From Nectonema munidae (lineage: Eukaryota > Nematomorpha > Nectonematoida > Nectonematidae), in NCBI GenBank assembly GCA_030549495.1, contig JAUIRK010000014.1, forward strand, positions 1,206,001 to 1,270,000: DNA of 64,000 nucleotides. Reading direction: 5' to 3'. The position numbers were made by a program, and so were the translations under genes. A model generated the notes under the pieces. The model had not been told where the DNA came from, did no database searches, and worked only from the letters and a program-made list of their open reading frames with translations. Shown here in pieces: positions 9,461-20,261 of this stretch. Numbering within the stretch: the stretch's first letter is position 1; each line of letters opens with the position of its first letter.

Positions 9461-12060
9461 CTATAGGCAAAAATCTTTACAATCAAAAATTTTTGCAAGT
9501 ACTGTATTCCATAATTTACAAGCTCTGAATCTCAGGCAAAAATTTGATTTGCGCAATCTAAATCGAGGCATTACAAATGAACAACTATTTCTAAGAGAGT
9601 ATGATACAGCATTAGACTTATAAGTAAACCAATCACAAAAAATATCAGGTAAAAAATTATTAATTAAAATATTTACATATAAATAGTGGAACTCTATGTT
9701 TATAAGGATCATTAAACTTCAGTAATTTTGCATAATAAAAGAGAATTGATGAATGAAAGAAATAAGGTTTTAAAAAATAATTTTCATAGCTTTTTTTGAG
9801 TAATGTAAACAATAGCATTCTTTGTATACCCCCAATTTTCAATACTATAAATTAATTGAGGTAGAAAAAGTGCTTTATATAGAATAAGTTTTATTTTAAG
9901 AGGGAAAATATTTTTAACAACTCTAAGTCTACCTAAAACTGAATTCAATTTGGAAACAACAAACTGGTGATGGGCATTCCAATTTAATTTATTATCAACA
10001 AGACCTAGAAAATTGAATTGATCAACATACTCAATCATTAGATTAGGCTTAGTAGTTTTATGACTATTAGAAAAGTACATGGCCTTGCATAAAGATTTAT
10101 TTCCATAGAATTGCGATGTAACCATTTGAGGAGTGAATTAAAGCAATCAAATGAGATGTCTTCTTAAATAGAATTAAAAGTTATGTCATCTGCGTACATG
10201 AGCAATTCATTGTCACCGCAGACATCGGAAATATCATTCAGGTAAGTCAAGAACAATAAGGGCCCAAGGATTGAGCCCTGGGGAACCCCATATTCAACTA
10301 ATTTCAAATCAGATGGTGTATGATTAATAAAAACAGACTGATATCTTGATTCGAGATAAGATTTGAGCAGTTTACAAGATGAAGAATCAAATCCATAGAG
10401 ACTAAGCTTATGAATGAGATTATAATGAGGTATTGTATCAAAAGCTCTAGAAAGATCCAAAAAATTATCCAAATAGTGAGAAACTTTATCGACAAAGATG
10501 GAATGAAGTAAAGTAGTTGAGTGATGCTTTCGAAACCATAGTTGCCAACTTTTCGACTTTTTTTTGGTCTACCGCTTTTGAGATGGTTTCTAGCGCTTTT
10601 TGAAAATTTTTACAGCTTTTGAATGCTAAAATTTTTATTGCCACACGTTGAGCATATGCATCCTGTGCTTAATATTTGTTTTGTTTGTTTTTTTACTTTT
10701 TTTCATCGATTTATGTTTTTACATAAATATTTAGACTATTTAAATTATGTAAACCAATTTTTACTTCTTTAAGAATGAGTGAAAATAAAAATAAAACAAA
10801 AAGTCGATACGACAACTGTTTTAAAGAAGAATGGATTAAAAAATTTGAATTTATTATTACTAAATGCAAATTAGCTTCTTTCCATGCATTTTGTCGTACT
10901 TGCAAAAAAAGCATAAAATTTTTTTAGGGCCCATGGGTCATTTTCGAAAAAAAGTCTACCGCTTTGGTCTTCTCTGAGGGTGGCAACTATGCGAAACCCA
11001 AACTGTTTCTCATAAATAACATTATTCTGCTAAAAATATTTGTAAATTTGCCAAAGCAAAAGTTTTTCGAATATTTTAGACAATGAGGAAATAATGCTAA
11101 TAGGTCTAAAATTAGAAGCATCAAGTTTATTACCCTTTTTAAATACAGGAATAACCTTGGTATACATAAAAACAGATGGAAAAGTACAATGTGATATGCA
11201 AGAGTTGAGACCAATTAGTAAGTATTCGGCCAAAGATGATAAAACAAGTTTGATATTAGCTATTGATATACCATATACTAAACTTATTTTTCATTTGATT
11301 TACAGTCAAAAGAATGTCATTCATGGTGAATGATGTAAACTTAAAAAAAGTTATTTCTTCGAAGAAAAGTACTAGTAATAACATGCGGCTCAGAATTTGC
11401 TTTCTTAATGAAATTATTATTAAAACATCACTTATTGATTTATCGTTCGATAAAACTATATCGCCGTTCTTCAAATAGATTTTATTATTCTTGCTTCTTT
11501 TAAAACATTTGTTAAGTTTGTTCCACATATCTTTAGAATTAAAGGAGTCAAAATGCTTTAAAAAATATAGTTTTTTTCTGAGTTCTGATAGCAAACTTAA
11601 TTTTATTTCTTATAGAAACAAACTTACTTTTAATATAGGAACAGTCTGTGTCACCTGCCCTCCTTAATAATTTATATAAAGAATCTCTCTTTTTAATTAA
11701 TTTTTGTATGTCTATGTTAATCCAGGTATTTATAGCAATCTTATATTTATTTTTGTTATGGTACTTCAAAAGTACCATGGATTCAGAAATTTTATGTGAA
11801 ACAATATTATTGAAAACAGAAAAAAAAACGCTCAGGATCATCATAAAAATCCCAACGTTTTTCCTCAAAATTAAAGCTTTGTATACTTGTTATAAATTTA
11901 ACTGAATCAAACTTTTTCTTTATAATAATTTTGTCAGCTATTTCAAATTTGAGAGACAAAAAAAATGGGAAGTGGTCTGATATCCCTCATTCTAAAACAC
12001 AAGCATCATAAGTAAACTTAGAAGCATTCAAGAAGAAGTAACACAGAACTTCATAGAAAA
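9461..12060 (-). pseudogene. LINE-A ORF2 (endonuclease tail and reverse transcriptase), degraded
   Basis: Read from high to low coordinates on the minus strand. The end of the APE-type endonuclease comes first (GISDHFPFF near 11980). A linker domain follows (11548-11868). RT begins with KVIPVFKKGN and FRPISIISSLSKIFEKLL (11030-11233). The central RT (10164-10472) has GVPQGSILGPLLF and the catalytic box YADD. The thumb and C-terminal domain (9461-10125) have FLGLVDNKLNW. Several frameshifts and stops, plus the nested insertion between the fingers and palm, make it non-functional. YADD and overall layout fit CR1/Jockey-group LINEs. It is a different family from the LINE at 43.6-47.9 kb. Confidence 0.85.
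10537..10991. mobile_element. hAT-like non-autonomous element nested in LINE-A
   Basis: A 455-base insertion that splits the LINE-A RT. It begins CATAGTTGCCAAC and ends GTGGCAACTATG, so the ends are inverted repeats. CGAAAC at 10531-10536 is repeated at 10992-10997, and excising one copy plus the element restores the LINE reading frame region. An 8-bp duplication with one mismatch (TCGAAACC/GCGAAACC) is possible if the end is set one base inward. It contains a 50-codon plus-strand frame (10775-10927) with FHAFCRTCKKSIKF, resembling the cysteine pair of a transposase zinc finger, so it is probably an internal-deletion derivative of an autonomous hAT. Confidence 0.82.
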
Positions 12061-12124
12061 TGACATAGAATATTTTATAGTTATACAATAAAATATGGTG
12101 TCAAAAAGTCCAAACACATAAGAG

Positions 12125-12575
12125 AACAGTTAATATTACCTTGCTACAAATATATCATATTGAATGTGATAAGAAGTTCTGAACTTGTAAAGTTGAAGCA
12201 TATCTTCCTATCAAATGATACCGGTAAAAGGCTAATACGAGAGGTGTCTCATGACATATCAGAGGCTATTTTATTCATTCGGTCGAACTTTTTTGCAATT
12301 CAGCTTTATAAAACGATGGATGGTGCAAACTTAGCTCAGACATGCGTGTACGTACAATAAGTATTTTTTTGTTTACAAAAATCTTGTAGTAGAACCACTG
12401 CAAGAGAAATATTTGAAAAGGTGGACAATTTTTCACAACACATGTTATTATTCCAGAACATAACTTGGAGTGTATACAGACTGTGCTCTAGCAATTTCGT
12501 GTTCTAGTTTTTAGACTATGATTAAGCAAAAATCTCGAGATATAATTAGTACCCAGTGCGCTATTCGTTGCCAAG
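12125..12575 (+). pseudogene. Buster-type hAT transposase fragment (SCAND3/ZBED5-like)
   Basis: Plus-strand frames read LKHIFLSNDTGKRLI and then a DISEAI helix, continuing to an equivalent of FFSIQLDEST and, after a frameshift, TTAREIFEKVDNF. This order is the catalytic core region of Buster-group hAT transposases, the family from which vertebrate SCAND3, ZBED5 and FAM200 genes derive. Here the catalytic Asp region has changed (FAIQLYKTMD) and frames shift near 12360. The same stretch occurs inverted at 15360-15900, including the shared CCCAGTGCGCTATTC at its far end. Confidence 0.75.
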
Positions 12576-12654
12576 CCTTTAATAATGAAACCCATACCCC
12601 CTTCAAAAAAGTGTAATATTGTAGGTGTAGTGTGATAACGACTTAACTGCAAAC

Positions 12655-12912
12655 CAGAGGTGCACATCCTCAAAATTATTGGGAGAGGGGCGAGATTTTT
12701 TTGCATTTTTCAAAATTACTCGTCTGGAAATACCACGGGAGACCAAATATACAAGCAATCCTTTAAAATAGAGTGTATACAGCGCATACGTGAATTTATA
12801 AAACAACTAAATTTACATAACGCAAATACGCTAGTTAAAAAAATCAAAAATTATTGAGAGGGGGGGGGGGGAGAATAGTCTTTTCGCCCCCCCCCCCGGA
12901 TGTGCGCCCCTG
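12655..12912. mobile_element. 258-bp hAT MITE with poly-G/poly-C tract, 8-bp target duplication
   Basis: Terminal inverted repeats CAGAGGTGCACATCC (left) and, inverted from the right, CAGGGGCGCACATCC. The flanks are CTGCAAAC (12647-12654) and CTGCAAGC (12913-12920), an 8-bp duplication with one mismatch that fits nTnnnnAn. The right part holds runs of G and C (12859-12898). A related copy is at 26501-26748. Confidence 0.88.
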
Positions 12913-12920
12913 CTGCAAGC

Positions 12921-14944
12921 CCACATTGCACATTTATAAATCTCAAGCTGAAAGCTAACATTTTTTAAAATCTCCATCTCCTGAGAAATTAGCATGAGTC
13001 AAAATGGAGTTGCAGTAGCGAAATTTGAAATATCACAATTTGCTGAATTGGTGCAAATGAAAAATTAAAATAACAAAAAAAATCTAAAATATTTTATTTT
13101 ATTTAAAATATCAAAATAAAACAAAAGTTTAACAGAAAGTCAAGATATAAATAAATAGAAATTTGTCAAATTTTTAAACAAATATTGAAATACTCCATAA
13201 AAACCCTAATATAAAAAAGGTTTTTTTTGCTAATTAGTTTTAAAATAATTATCCGAGTTAGGTCTAGGTGTTGAAAATAAAGTTACCAATTTAGTTTAAA
13301 CATGAAGTACTTGAAAATGTTGGACTATGTTAGCGTTCTTAAAAATTGTATTTTAAAAAATTACAAAAAAATTTATTTTGAGAAAACCTTATTTCCAAAT
13401 TGGAACCTATGGTAGTTGATTGCAGAAGTGCTTTTCCAGAGTTTCTGCCGATGAAGATCTAAGATTTTTGTTATCTTGACTTTGAAATAATAAATCCTTG
13501 GGTAGAATTATACATTAAATTTGGAATAAAAAAACAAGAAAAAGCTGATAATTATTTGCAGAAGTTATGAAGACTCATTTTAAAGGTCATTTTTTTGATT
13601 GATCTTTAAATTTTTTTTTGAAAGGCTGGCGTTCTAGAGCATTGAAGTTTTTTTTAGTTTTTTTAAAAAAAATCATCAATGTTGCAAAAATGGCTGGTTG
13701 AATTGGCATGGAATGCCTCATATATAGCGAAAAATTAACGAAACCAACACAATCGCTAATGTAAAATGTATCGTCGTTATCTTTATCGTTAAATTCAAAA
13801 CATTGTACTTCGTTATCGTTATTCGGAAGAGATAACAATGACGAAAATGTCGTTATTTTCCCAAAGAATAAAAAGCAATCAATGATCAAAACATTTAAAA
13901 ATGGAAAGGTATATGCTGTATTAGAGCAGATTACAATAATCTATGTTAAAACTTTAATTGACAAAGGATATATAATCAGGAAAGATAGATCACAGAGATA
14001 TCACAAAGATCAAATAAATCGATGAGAAATACTAAATGCAACACGAAGGCAAAAATTAACTTGTTCTCTTCTATAAGGACGACACGGGTGTACTGAGAAT
14101 AAAGTACTCTAAAATTGAGAATAATTTATGAGTTTCAAATTAGTCAATCTAATTAAAAATATAGCACGAATATAAAGATGGTCATGTGAACGTAAGCTTG
14201 AATAGAAAAAACACAAAAAAGGCTAACTAATAAAGGTAAATATATCACAACACAACATAGTTATAAAAATCACCGTATTTATTTCTTGTAAGAAATGCTG
14301 AAAAAGAAAAACGCTCAAATTTGTGTTTACCATACTTTCGATGGTGGCATGTGATTTTGTCAATTTTGTTTGAAGTCTTTACTTGGGTAACAATGGTGAT
14401 TTTAAATTTTATGCATTTATATTAGTATTAATAAAATGTTCACTCTTCCCAACCATTATATTTTTATTATTATCGTTTAACTTTGAAATGAGGTGTTCAG
14501 GCGTTTTTAAAGTATGCTACTATTTGTTGCTGCGAAAAAAATTCATTTTTCCAAATGTATGTCAAATTATTTTCTTTTCCAAAAATAAAAGCTTATTTAA
14601 ATTTTTTAAAACGATATATTTGCTTTCGACAGATTTTTAAAATTTGATAAAGGATCGATTGTTAGATGAAAGCGCGATATGTTTTGTATTCGCCAAACAT
14701 TAAAATGAATAAAATCCCGTCTTCCCTCCGTCATTTATGGGGTAAAAATAAATAAAATTGCCCACAGTAACCTCTAACTTGAAGTTATAAAACCTGAATT
14801 CATTTCGCAGTTTTGTTTTAGTGTATTATTGAAAGTTAATACAATGAATAACTTAATGTGTTTTTTAATTTTAATACTTAAAAAATATCTTTTAATTTAT
14901 TTTGTCTATTTCAAGATTACAATGTTCCGGTTTTGCGTTTATCT
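12921..14944. other. AT-rich DNA, nothing recognised
   Basis: Low-complexity AT-rich sequence. A patch at 13735-13850 has several CGTTATC/GATAACG words in both orientations, but no element could be delimited. Confidence 0.4.
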
Positions 14945-14986
14945 TAAACCCTCTAGGCGGCACGATCTACAGTTTGGGAAGCACCG
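14945..14986. mobile_element. hAT terminal fragment (right end)
   Basis: GATCTACAGTTTGGGAAGCACCG, read inward from 14986, gives CGGTGCTTCCCAAACTGTAG, close to common hAT ends. It is followed by ATCTAGAG (14987-14994), which fits nnnTAnnn. The matching left end was not found. Confidence 0.5.
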
Positions 14987-15359
14987 ATCTAGAGAAATGT
15001 AGAGCGAAGGTAACATTTTCAATTTGAAGCTACTTTAGCCATATAAAAATGATCAAAATGTTCTTCAAGTTCAAATATTTCATTCGAATCAGCATAACAA
15101 GTATTTAATTTTTTTTTTGATATTTTAATATTGGGAAAAATAATTCCATATTCTAAAACTCATGCGGTTTTCAATGTTCAATCGATATAAACGAATTGTT
15201 TTTTTATTATAAGTGAAACAAGAGTTTTTCAAGTTCTGAATCATTTTCTTTGCATAACTCTGAAAACAAACAAGAGTTGAAGGAATTTGTTTAAATTAAA
15301 TACTGTTTTAATGACTTCATCGAAAACATTTTTCAACCCATAGGTATGGTTATCATTAT

Positions 15360-16119
15360 TAGGACTTTGCGATGAATAGCGCACTGGGTACCAATTATAG
15401 CTAGAGTTTTTAGCTTAAACAGATAAAAACAAGAAATTACTAGAGCACGGTCAGTACCTAGTCCAAGTGCATGTTATGGCTTAATACCATATGCTGTAAA
15501 AAATTGTCAACCTTGTCAAATATTTCTCTCGCAGTTGTTCTACTGGTAAGTTTCGCAAAACCAGATGCTTGTCATATACGTAAGCGCAAGGTTGAGATAA
15601 GTTGCAGCCCCTGTCGTTACATTAAGCTGAATTGCAAAAAAGTTGAAAATCTAATTCTGAATCAATGAAACCACCTCTGATATTATGTCATAAGACATCT
15701 TTCTTAGCCTTCTAACGGTAATGTCATCAGACATCTCTCCTATTAGCCATCTAACGGTATCGTTTGACAGGAAGATATGCTTCAACTTTGCATGTTCAGA
15801 ACTTCTTAGCACATTCAATATGATATCTTTGCAGCAAGGTAATATCAACCATTCTCCTATGTTATGGGATTCAAGTATGAGACCTCGTATTTCATTTTTT
15901 AAGCCATTAAAAATGCACATTTACATCTATAAAATTAGGAATGAAAAGCAATAAAAGAATTAAAATAGTACTCAATTTAAAGTTAAAATTAAAATCGCAA
16001 ATGACCCAATAGCGTGCAATATGTTGGGCAAATGATCCACTGAATGATCCCTTTTCGGCCTCTATGGAACTGGTTAGCGATCCCCTAGGGGGCCGCGGAC
16101 TGCAGTTTGAAAACCACTG
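15360..16119 (-). mobile_element. Buster-type hAT relic with transposase fragment and one terminus
   Basis: Minus-strand element. The terminus at 16119 reads CAGTGGTTTTCAAACTGCAG inward, a classic hAT end, and is followed outside by AGCTAGAA (nnnTAnnn). After about 200 bases comes a transposase fragment (15920 down to about 15400) with LILPCCKDIILNVL, HAKLKHIFLSNDTVRWLI and, in another frame, TTAREIFDKVDNF. It contains frame changes and an apparent short repeat (MSDDI...MSYDI). The copy is inverted relative to 12125-12575 and more complete at its 5' end. The left terminus is not identified. Confidence 0.75.
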
Positions 16120-16127
16120 AGCTAGAA

Positions 16128-19100
16128 GGAAGTGACGCAATCAAAATTACATACAAGGTAATTTGAGTTGATAAAACCCGCGCAGTTATGATAGGATTGG
16201 GTGAATTGACAAAAATTCTTCTATAATAAATTTTAAAATTATAAAAAAAAGTTCGCCCGCCAAAATTTTGAGGATGTTTGCATTATTGAAAGTTGACAAT
16301 TTTGTTTTAAAAATATAGTCGATACCTTAAAATATCACTAACTTTTTTGCTATACGCAAATTCGTATCTGATATAGAAAGGATGGTTATAGTGTGGCCTT
16401 TTCCAATTATAATCAAAATTTTAAGTTTTCTTTGAAGACATCTTTTATGAGTGAACTTCACTTTATTTTTTTGCTAATTTGAAATATTTCGTAAATAAAC
16501 GCGTTGTGTTTTAAAAGTATGAAGAATCTAGAAAGAAATTTACTATTCTCCAACTCAAAATTTCACAGCCTAAAATCAAAATATAAACTTTGCATTTCGG
16601 GATACATAAAACCATTGAAAACTAAAATATCCATTTTGTTGATTTTAACGTTTTATATAAGCACTTCTTTCACAAATCTTTTATTTTATCTGTGAGAAAC
16701 AAAAAATTAAATATGTATTTATGAGAAGGCACTTCAGTAGCTTTTTATACTAATACTTATTATATTTATATTTTTTTATAGAAAGTCAGATATACAAGTT
16801 CTTGTCTTTAGGCTTATAGATTTTATAAGAAATAAATCTAGTGAAAAAAAAAATAAACAAGGATTAGAAAAATATTCAATTACTATATCTGAATAGTTTA
16901 AATTTTTGGTACATTGTTTGATAGATGATGCAAAACTCAATAAATCAAATATTTACAATTATAACTGAACTCTGTATCTGTTGTTGTTATATATATACTG
17001 AAATACCAAACTCATCAAACGTAATAATCGTAGATTACATTTCACAAGATGTCGTTCAAGAGGGTTAAATTAAAATGAATGGAAACACTATTAGTTATAT
17101 CTAAAAAGAAGTCCTATTTCAAGGGTCGTCGTATCTAAGAGATGTTACAATATAGATCATTTTTAATCATTTTTATATCTAATAAAAAGAAATACTTTTC
17201 AAGATTGCTTCATAACATGAACATATAAAGAATATCTGGTTGAGTAAAAACTCAACTGAATGTTATTTTTTCAATGGAGGTTTTCATAAATTAGAAATGA
17301 ATTACAAATAAAAATTGAGTCACAAATATATGATATAAACAAATAAAATAAAGGCAAAACATTGTAAATTCATAAAGGGAGGAATCCAGTTAGAAAAGTT
17401 GAGAACCACTGCTCTAGAGGCAGTATTAAAAATACCTTTAAAAATATGATCTAATAAAATGTAAAACTATTTAAAAAACGTAAGAAAGATTTTATGCAGG
17501 AATGACAAACTAAAACTAAAAGACTCCAATAATTGGCGGCTTTAAAATTGAGTCTTTCTCAAAAATAATATAGACCAATAATAAAATTCTATTTTTTTTT
17601 AAATAAGAACGGATAAAAAAATACTCTGACAACTTTATTTGAACAAAATAATTAAGTATGCATCTCTAATCTTTAAATAATTTAGAATCAACGAAACAAT
17701 ATGTATAAAAAAAAGCCAATGAAATCACTATCACTGTGCCAAATTTAGACACTTTTAAGTAGATTACATTTTGGATAAAAAAACCAAAAATGACTTACTA
17801 ATTGGTTAATTGCCCACTAGCAAATAGACATAAATGATTTCTAAATAAACAAGGACACAAATAAATGTTAAGTAGTATACACATTACCTTTATTAACATA
17901 TCCAGATGTTTATTAAATCATTTATTCATATACTGTAAATCATAAAATTTTCGCGAAAATATAACTAGCGAATCAGAAACTCTTGCAGAGAAAAATAAGG
18001 ATATCGTATGAAGAGATTATATCAAAACTACTGCATTTAATCAAATACCAATCTCTTGATTTCTTCTCATTATTAGGCCCATTAACACATTTTAGTTCCC
18101 ACAAAGCAGAGGATTTTAATTAATATCTATTGAATTCTATAAAGTGTTCAATGGCAGTTTTATTTATAGCCTTTTAAAAGTATTAAACAAAACATAATAG
18201 TCATCTAGTTACTATACAGCAGTGGTAAGGGCAGGAGCATCTAGCCTTGAAAACTCTTACCTGACAATTTGAAAAAATGTTTCTGATTCACCAGATCTTA
18301 TTTATAGATAAGGATAAACATGCCAATAATGCATATTTATTAAGAATTTATTTATAAAATGCTTAAAACTCATTTTTAATAAGGATAAAAATAGGTGCGC
18401 GTAATAGAAAAATTTATTTCAAAAATGTTTGATAAATAAGGTATTCACTATATTCTCTAAGCTATATATATAAGTAATGAAAAATATCTTTAACATCGTC
18501 AACATAAAATGAGACATAAAGGCAACTTTTTCAAAATATTATGAGGATAAATGACCATACGGATTATGCATTTTCCATTATATTTTTTTAATGAAATTTC
18601 AATGCTACTTTTGTACTTATTTCTTTGTAAAAAAATTATTAAGGATTTCAATCAAAACAGGATGTGCATTTATATTAAGGAAAACTGTTGCGACTGGTTA
18701 TAAGATTATCCTAATAATCTTTTGAAAATCATCCTTTGTAAATTAGTTGGTACCTTTATAAAATATGATGGATATCTCAGGTAGTGATACTTTTTTATAC
18801 CAGTACTCAGTCATCTTATCACTAAACATTTAATCTACGATATATTAGACATAACAAAAGGTAAAAAACAATTAAAAATAAGATATTTATTATCTAAAAA
18901 ACTAGTTTTCATCGTTTATTAGGAAAAATTATCATTTGCAATTGCAAAGTATATGAAAAACACTTGATTTAAGGGCTTACTGATATTTAGAAATGTGAAA
19001 TAAATTTGAGAAGAAACTTAAATTATAATAATACTAAACAATTAATATAAGCTAGCTTTTAATGCTTACGATTGAATCCATTAACGTAAAAATTGATGAC

Positions 19101-19779
19101 ACCAAAGAGACAACTTGTAAACGAACTAAAACGATAAAAGGTACCAAAATTAAAATTAAAAATTTAATTTAAAAATTCAAAGTTTTTTTATTTAAAAAAA
19201 TCATAAATCTAACATAAAAAGTGCTTTCTATAATTAAAACAAATTGCTGTACAATTTTGCTATCACGTTGAAAATTTCAAACGGTACAATTGCTTTTATC
19301 TTTAGAACAAAATATTTCTTTATTATTATGTAAAATTAAGTAAGTTACCATTAAGTATTTTTTCATAAGAAGTTGCAAAATTCGTAAGAATAATTTGACG
19401 TGTTTTTATCAAGAAGGAAAAAATGCATACCTCATGTCCTGTAGGTTGATTTTTTGAAGTCATATTTTTATTTTATTTATATCTAAAGAACAAGTTGTCA
19501 ATATATAATTGTATAAAACATAATGTCAGAATATAGCTTAATTTTACAATTGAATTAGGAAAGAAAATAAGATAAACACACACATCTACACTCAAGACTC
19601 TTTAATCCAGAATTGTTTAATACAAATTCTTCATTATTTGTAAAAGTAATTTTTAAGTTTTACCTTAAATAATTTTTTATTCAAGATATATCAAAGATCT
19701 TCTAAAATCTCAAGAGTTTGGACACAGGAGATAAACATTCATACTTTTTGTAACTATAAGCCATTTTATATGCATTTAT
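16128..19779. other. AT-rich DNA, only a solo hAT end at 17398-17411
   Basis: About 3.6 kb with no recognised coding sequence. A terminal motif GTTGAGAACCACTG ends at 17411 (inward: CAGTGGTTCTCAAC) and is followed by CTCTAGAG, matching the Buster target preference. The corresponding left end was not seen. Confidence 0.5.
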
Positions 19780-20247
19780 CCGGTAAGATTTTTTACCCAA
19801 ATACACCCAAATATACCTAAATACACCAAAATACACACAAATATATTCTTTATTTACAAATAAAAACTTAAAATTAAAAATTATATTAGATAAATGCTTA
19901 TAATATAAGATACAGGGATATTTAAGTATGAACAAAGCCCACAATAAAGTATTGTTATATATTTTTATGTCTAAAATTATGTTGTCAGGCCACACATAAA
20001 TTAAAAAATTATTTTATGTTATCAAACTTACTATTATAAAATAATTATTATCTTTTAAGTTATTATTATAATATAAACAATTATAATAAAAAAAATCTGA
20101 GCCTCAATAGTTTTTATTTACTTCAATTTCAAATTAATAATTTATATTAGTTTTATATTTAGAATAATTCTTCTATATTTATTTAACATATTTTGGGAAT
20201 ATTATTTTCATCTGTTTGGGTGTATTTGGGTAAAAAGTCTCAACCGG
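19780..20247. mobile_element. MITE with ~40-bp inverted repeats
   Basis: The left end CCGGTAAGATTTTTTACCCA continues AATACACCCAAA. It is mirrored on the right by TTTGGGTGTATTTGGG and TAAAAAGTCTCAACCGG ending at 20247. The interior is AT-rich and non-coding. The flanks permit a 3-bp TAT duplication, so superfamily is uncertain. Only 14 bases separate it from the Tigger element at 20262. Confidence 0.75.
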
Positions 20248-20261
20248 TATTTATCTATGTA

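Larger units (their letters stand above)
9240..12060 (-). mobile_element. LINE-A: non-LTR retrotransposon (CR1/Jockey-like), 5'-truncated
   Basis: Minus-strand LINE whose EN-RT reading frame runs from about 12060 down to 9461, followed by a short AT-rich 3' region. The 5' part (ORF1 and most of the endonuclease) is missing. It is interrupted by a nested MITE at 10537-10991. The left (3') edge near 9240 is approximate. Confidence 0.85.

Noticed and set aside
11379-11390. CATGCGGCTCAG shared with the hAT end at 8987
   Set aside because: A single 12-mer inside LINE-A coding sequence with no further similarity; most likely chance.
13587-13889. 100-codon minus frame with acidic segment
   Set aside because: The acidic stretch comes from repeated CGTTATC words; no known domain and no splice or start support.
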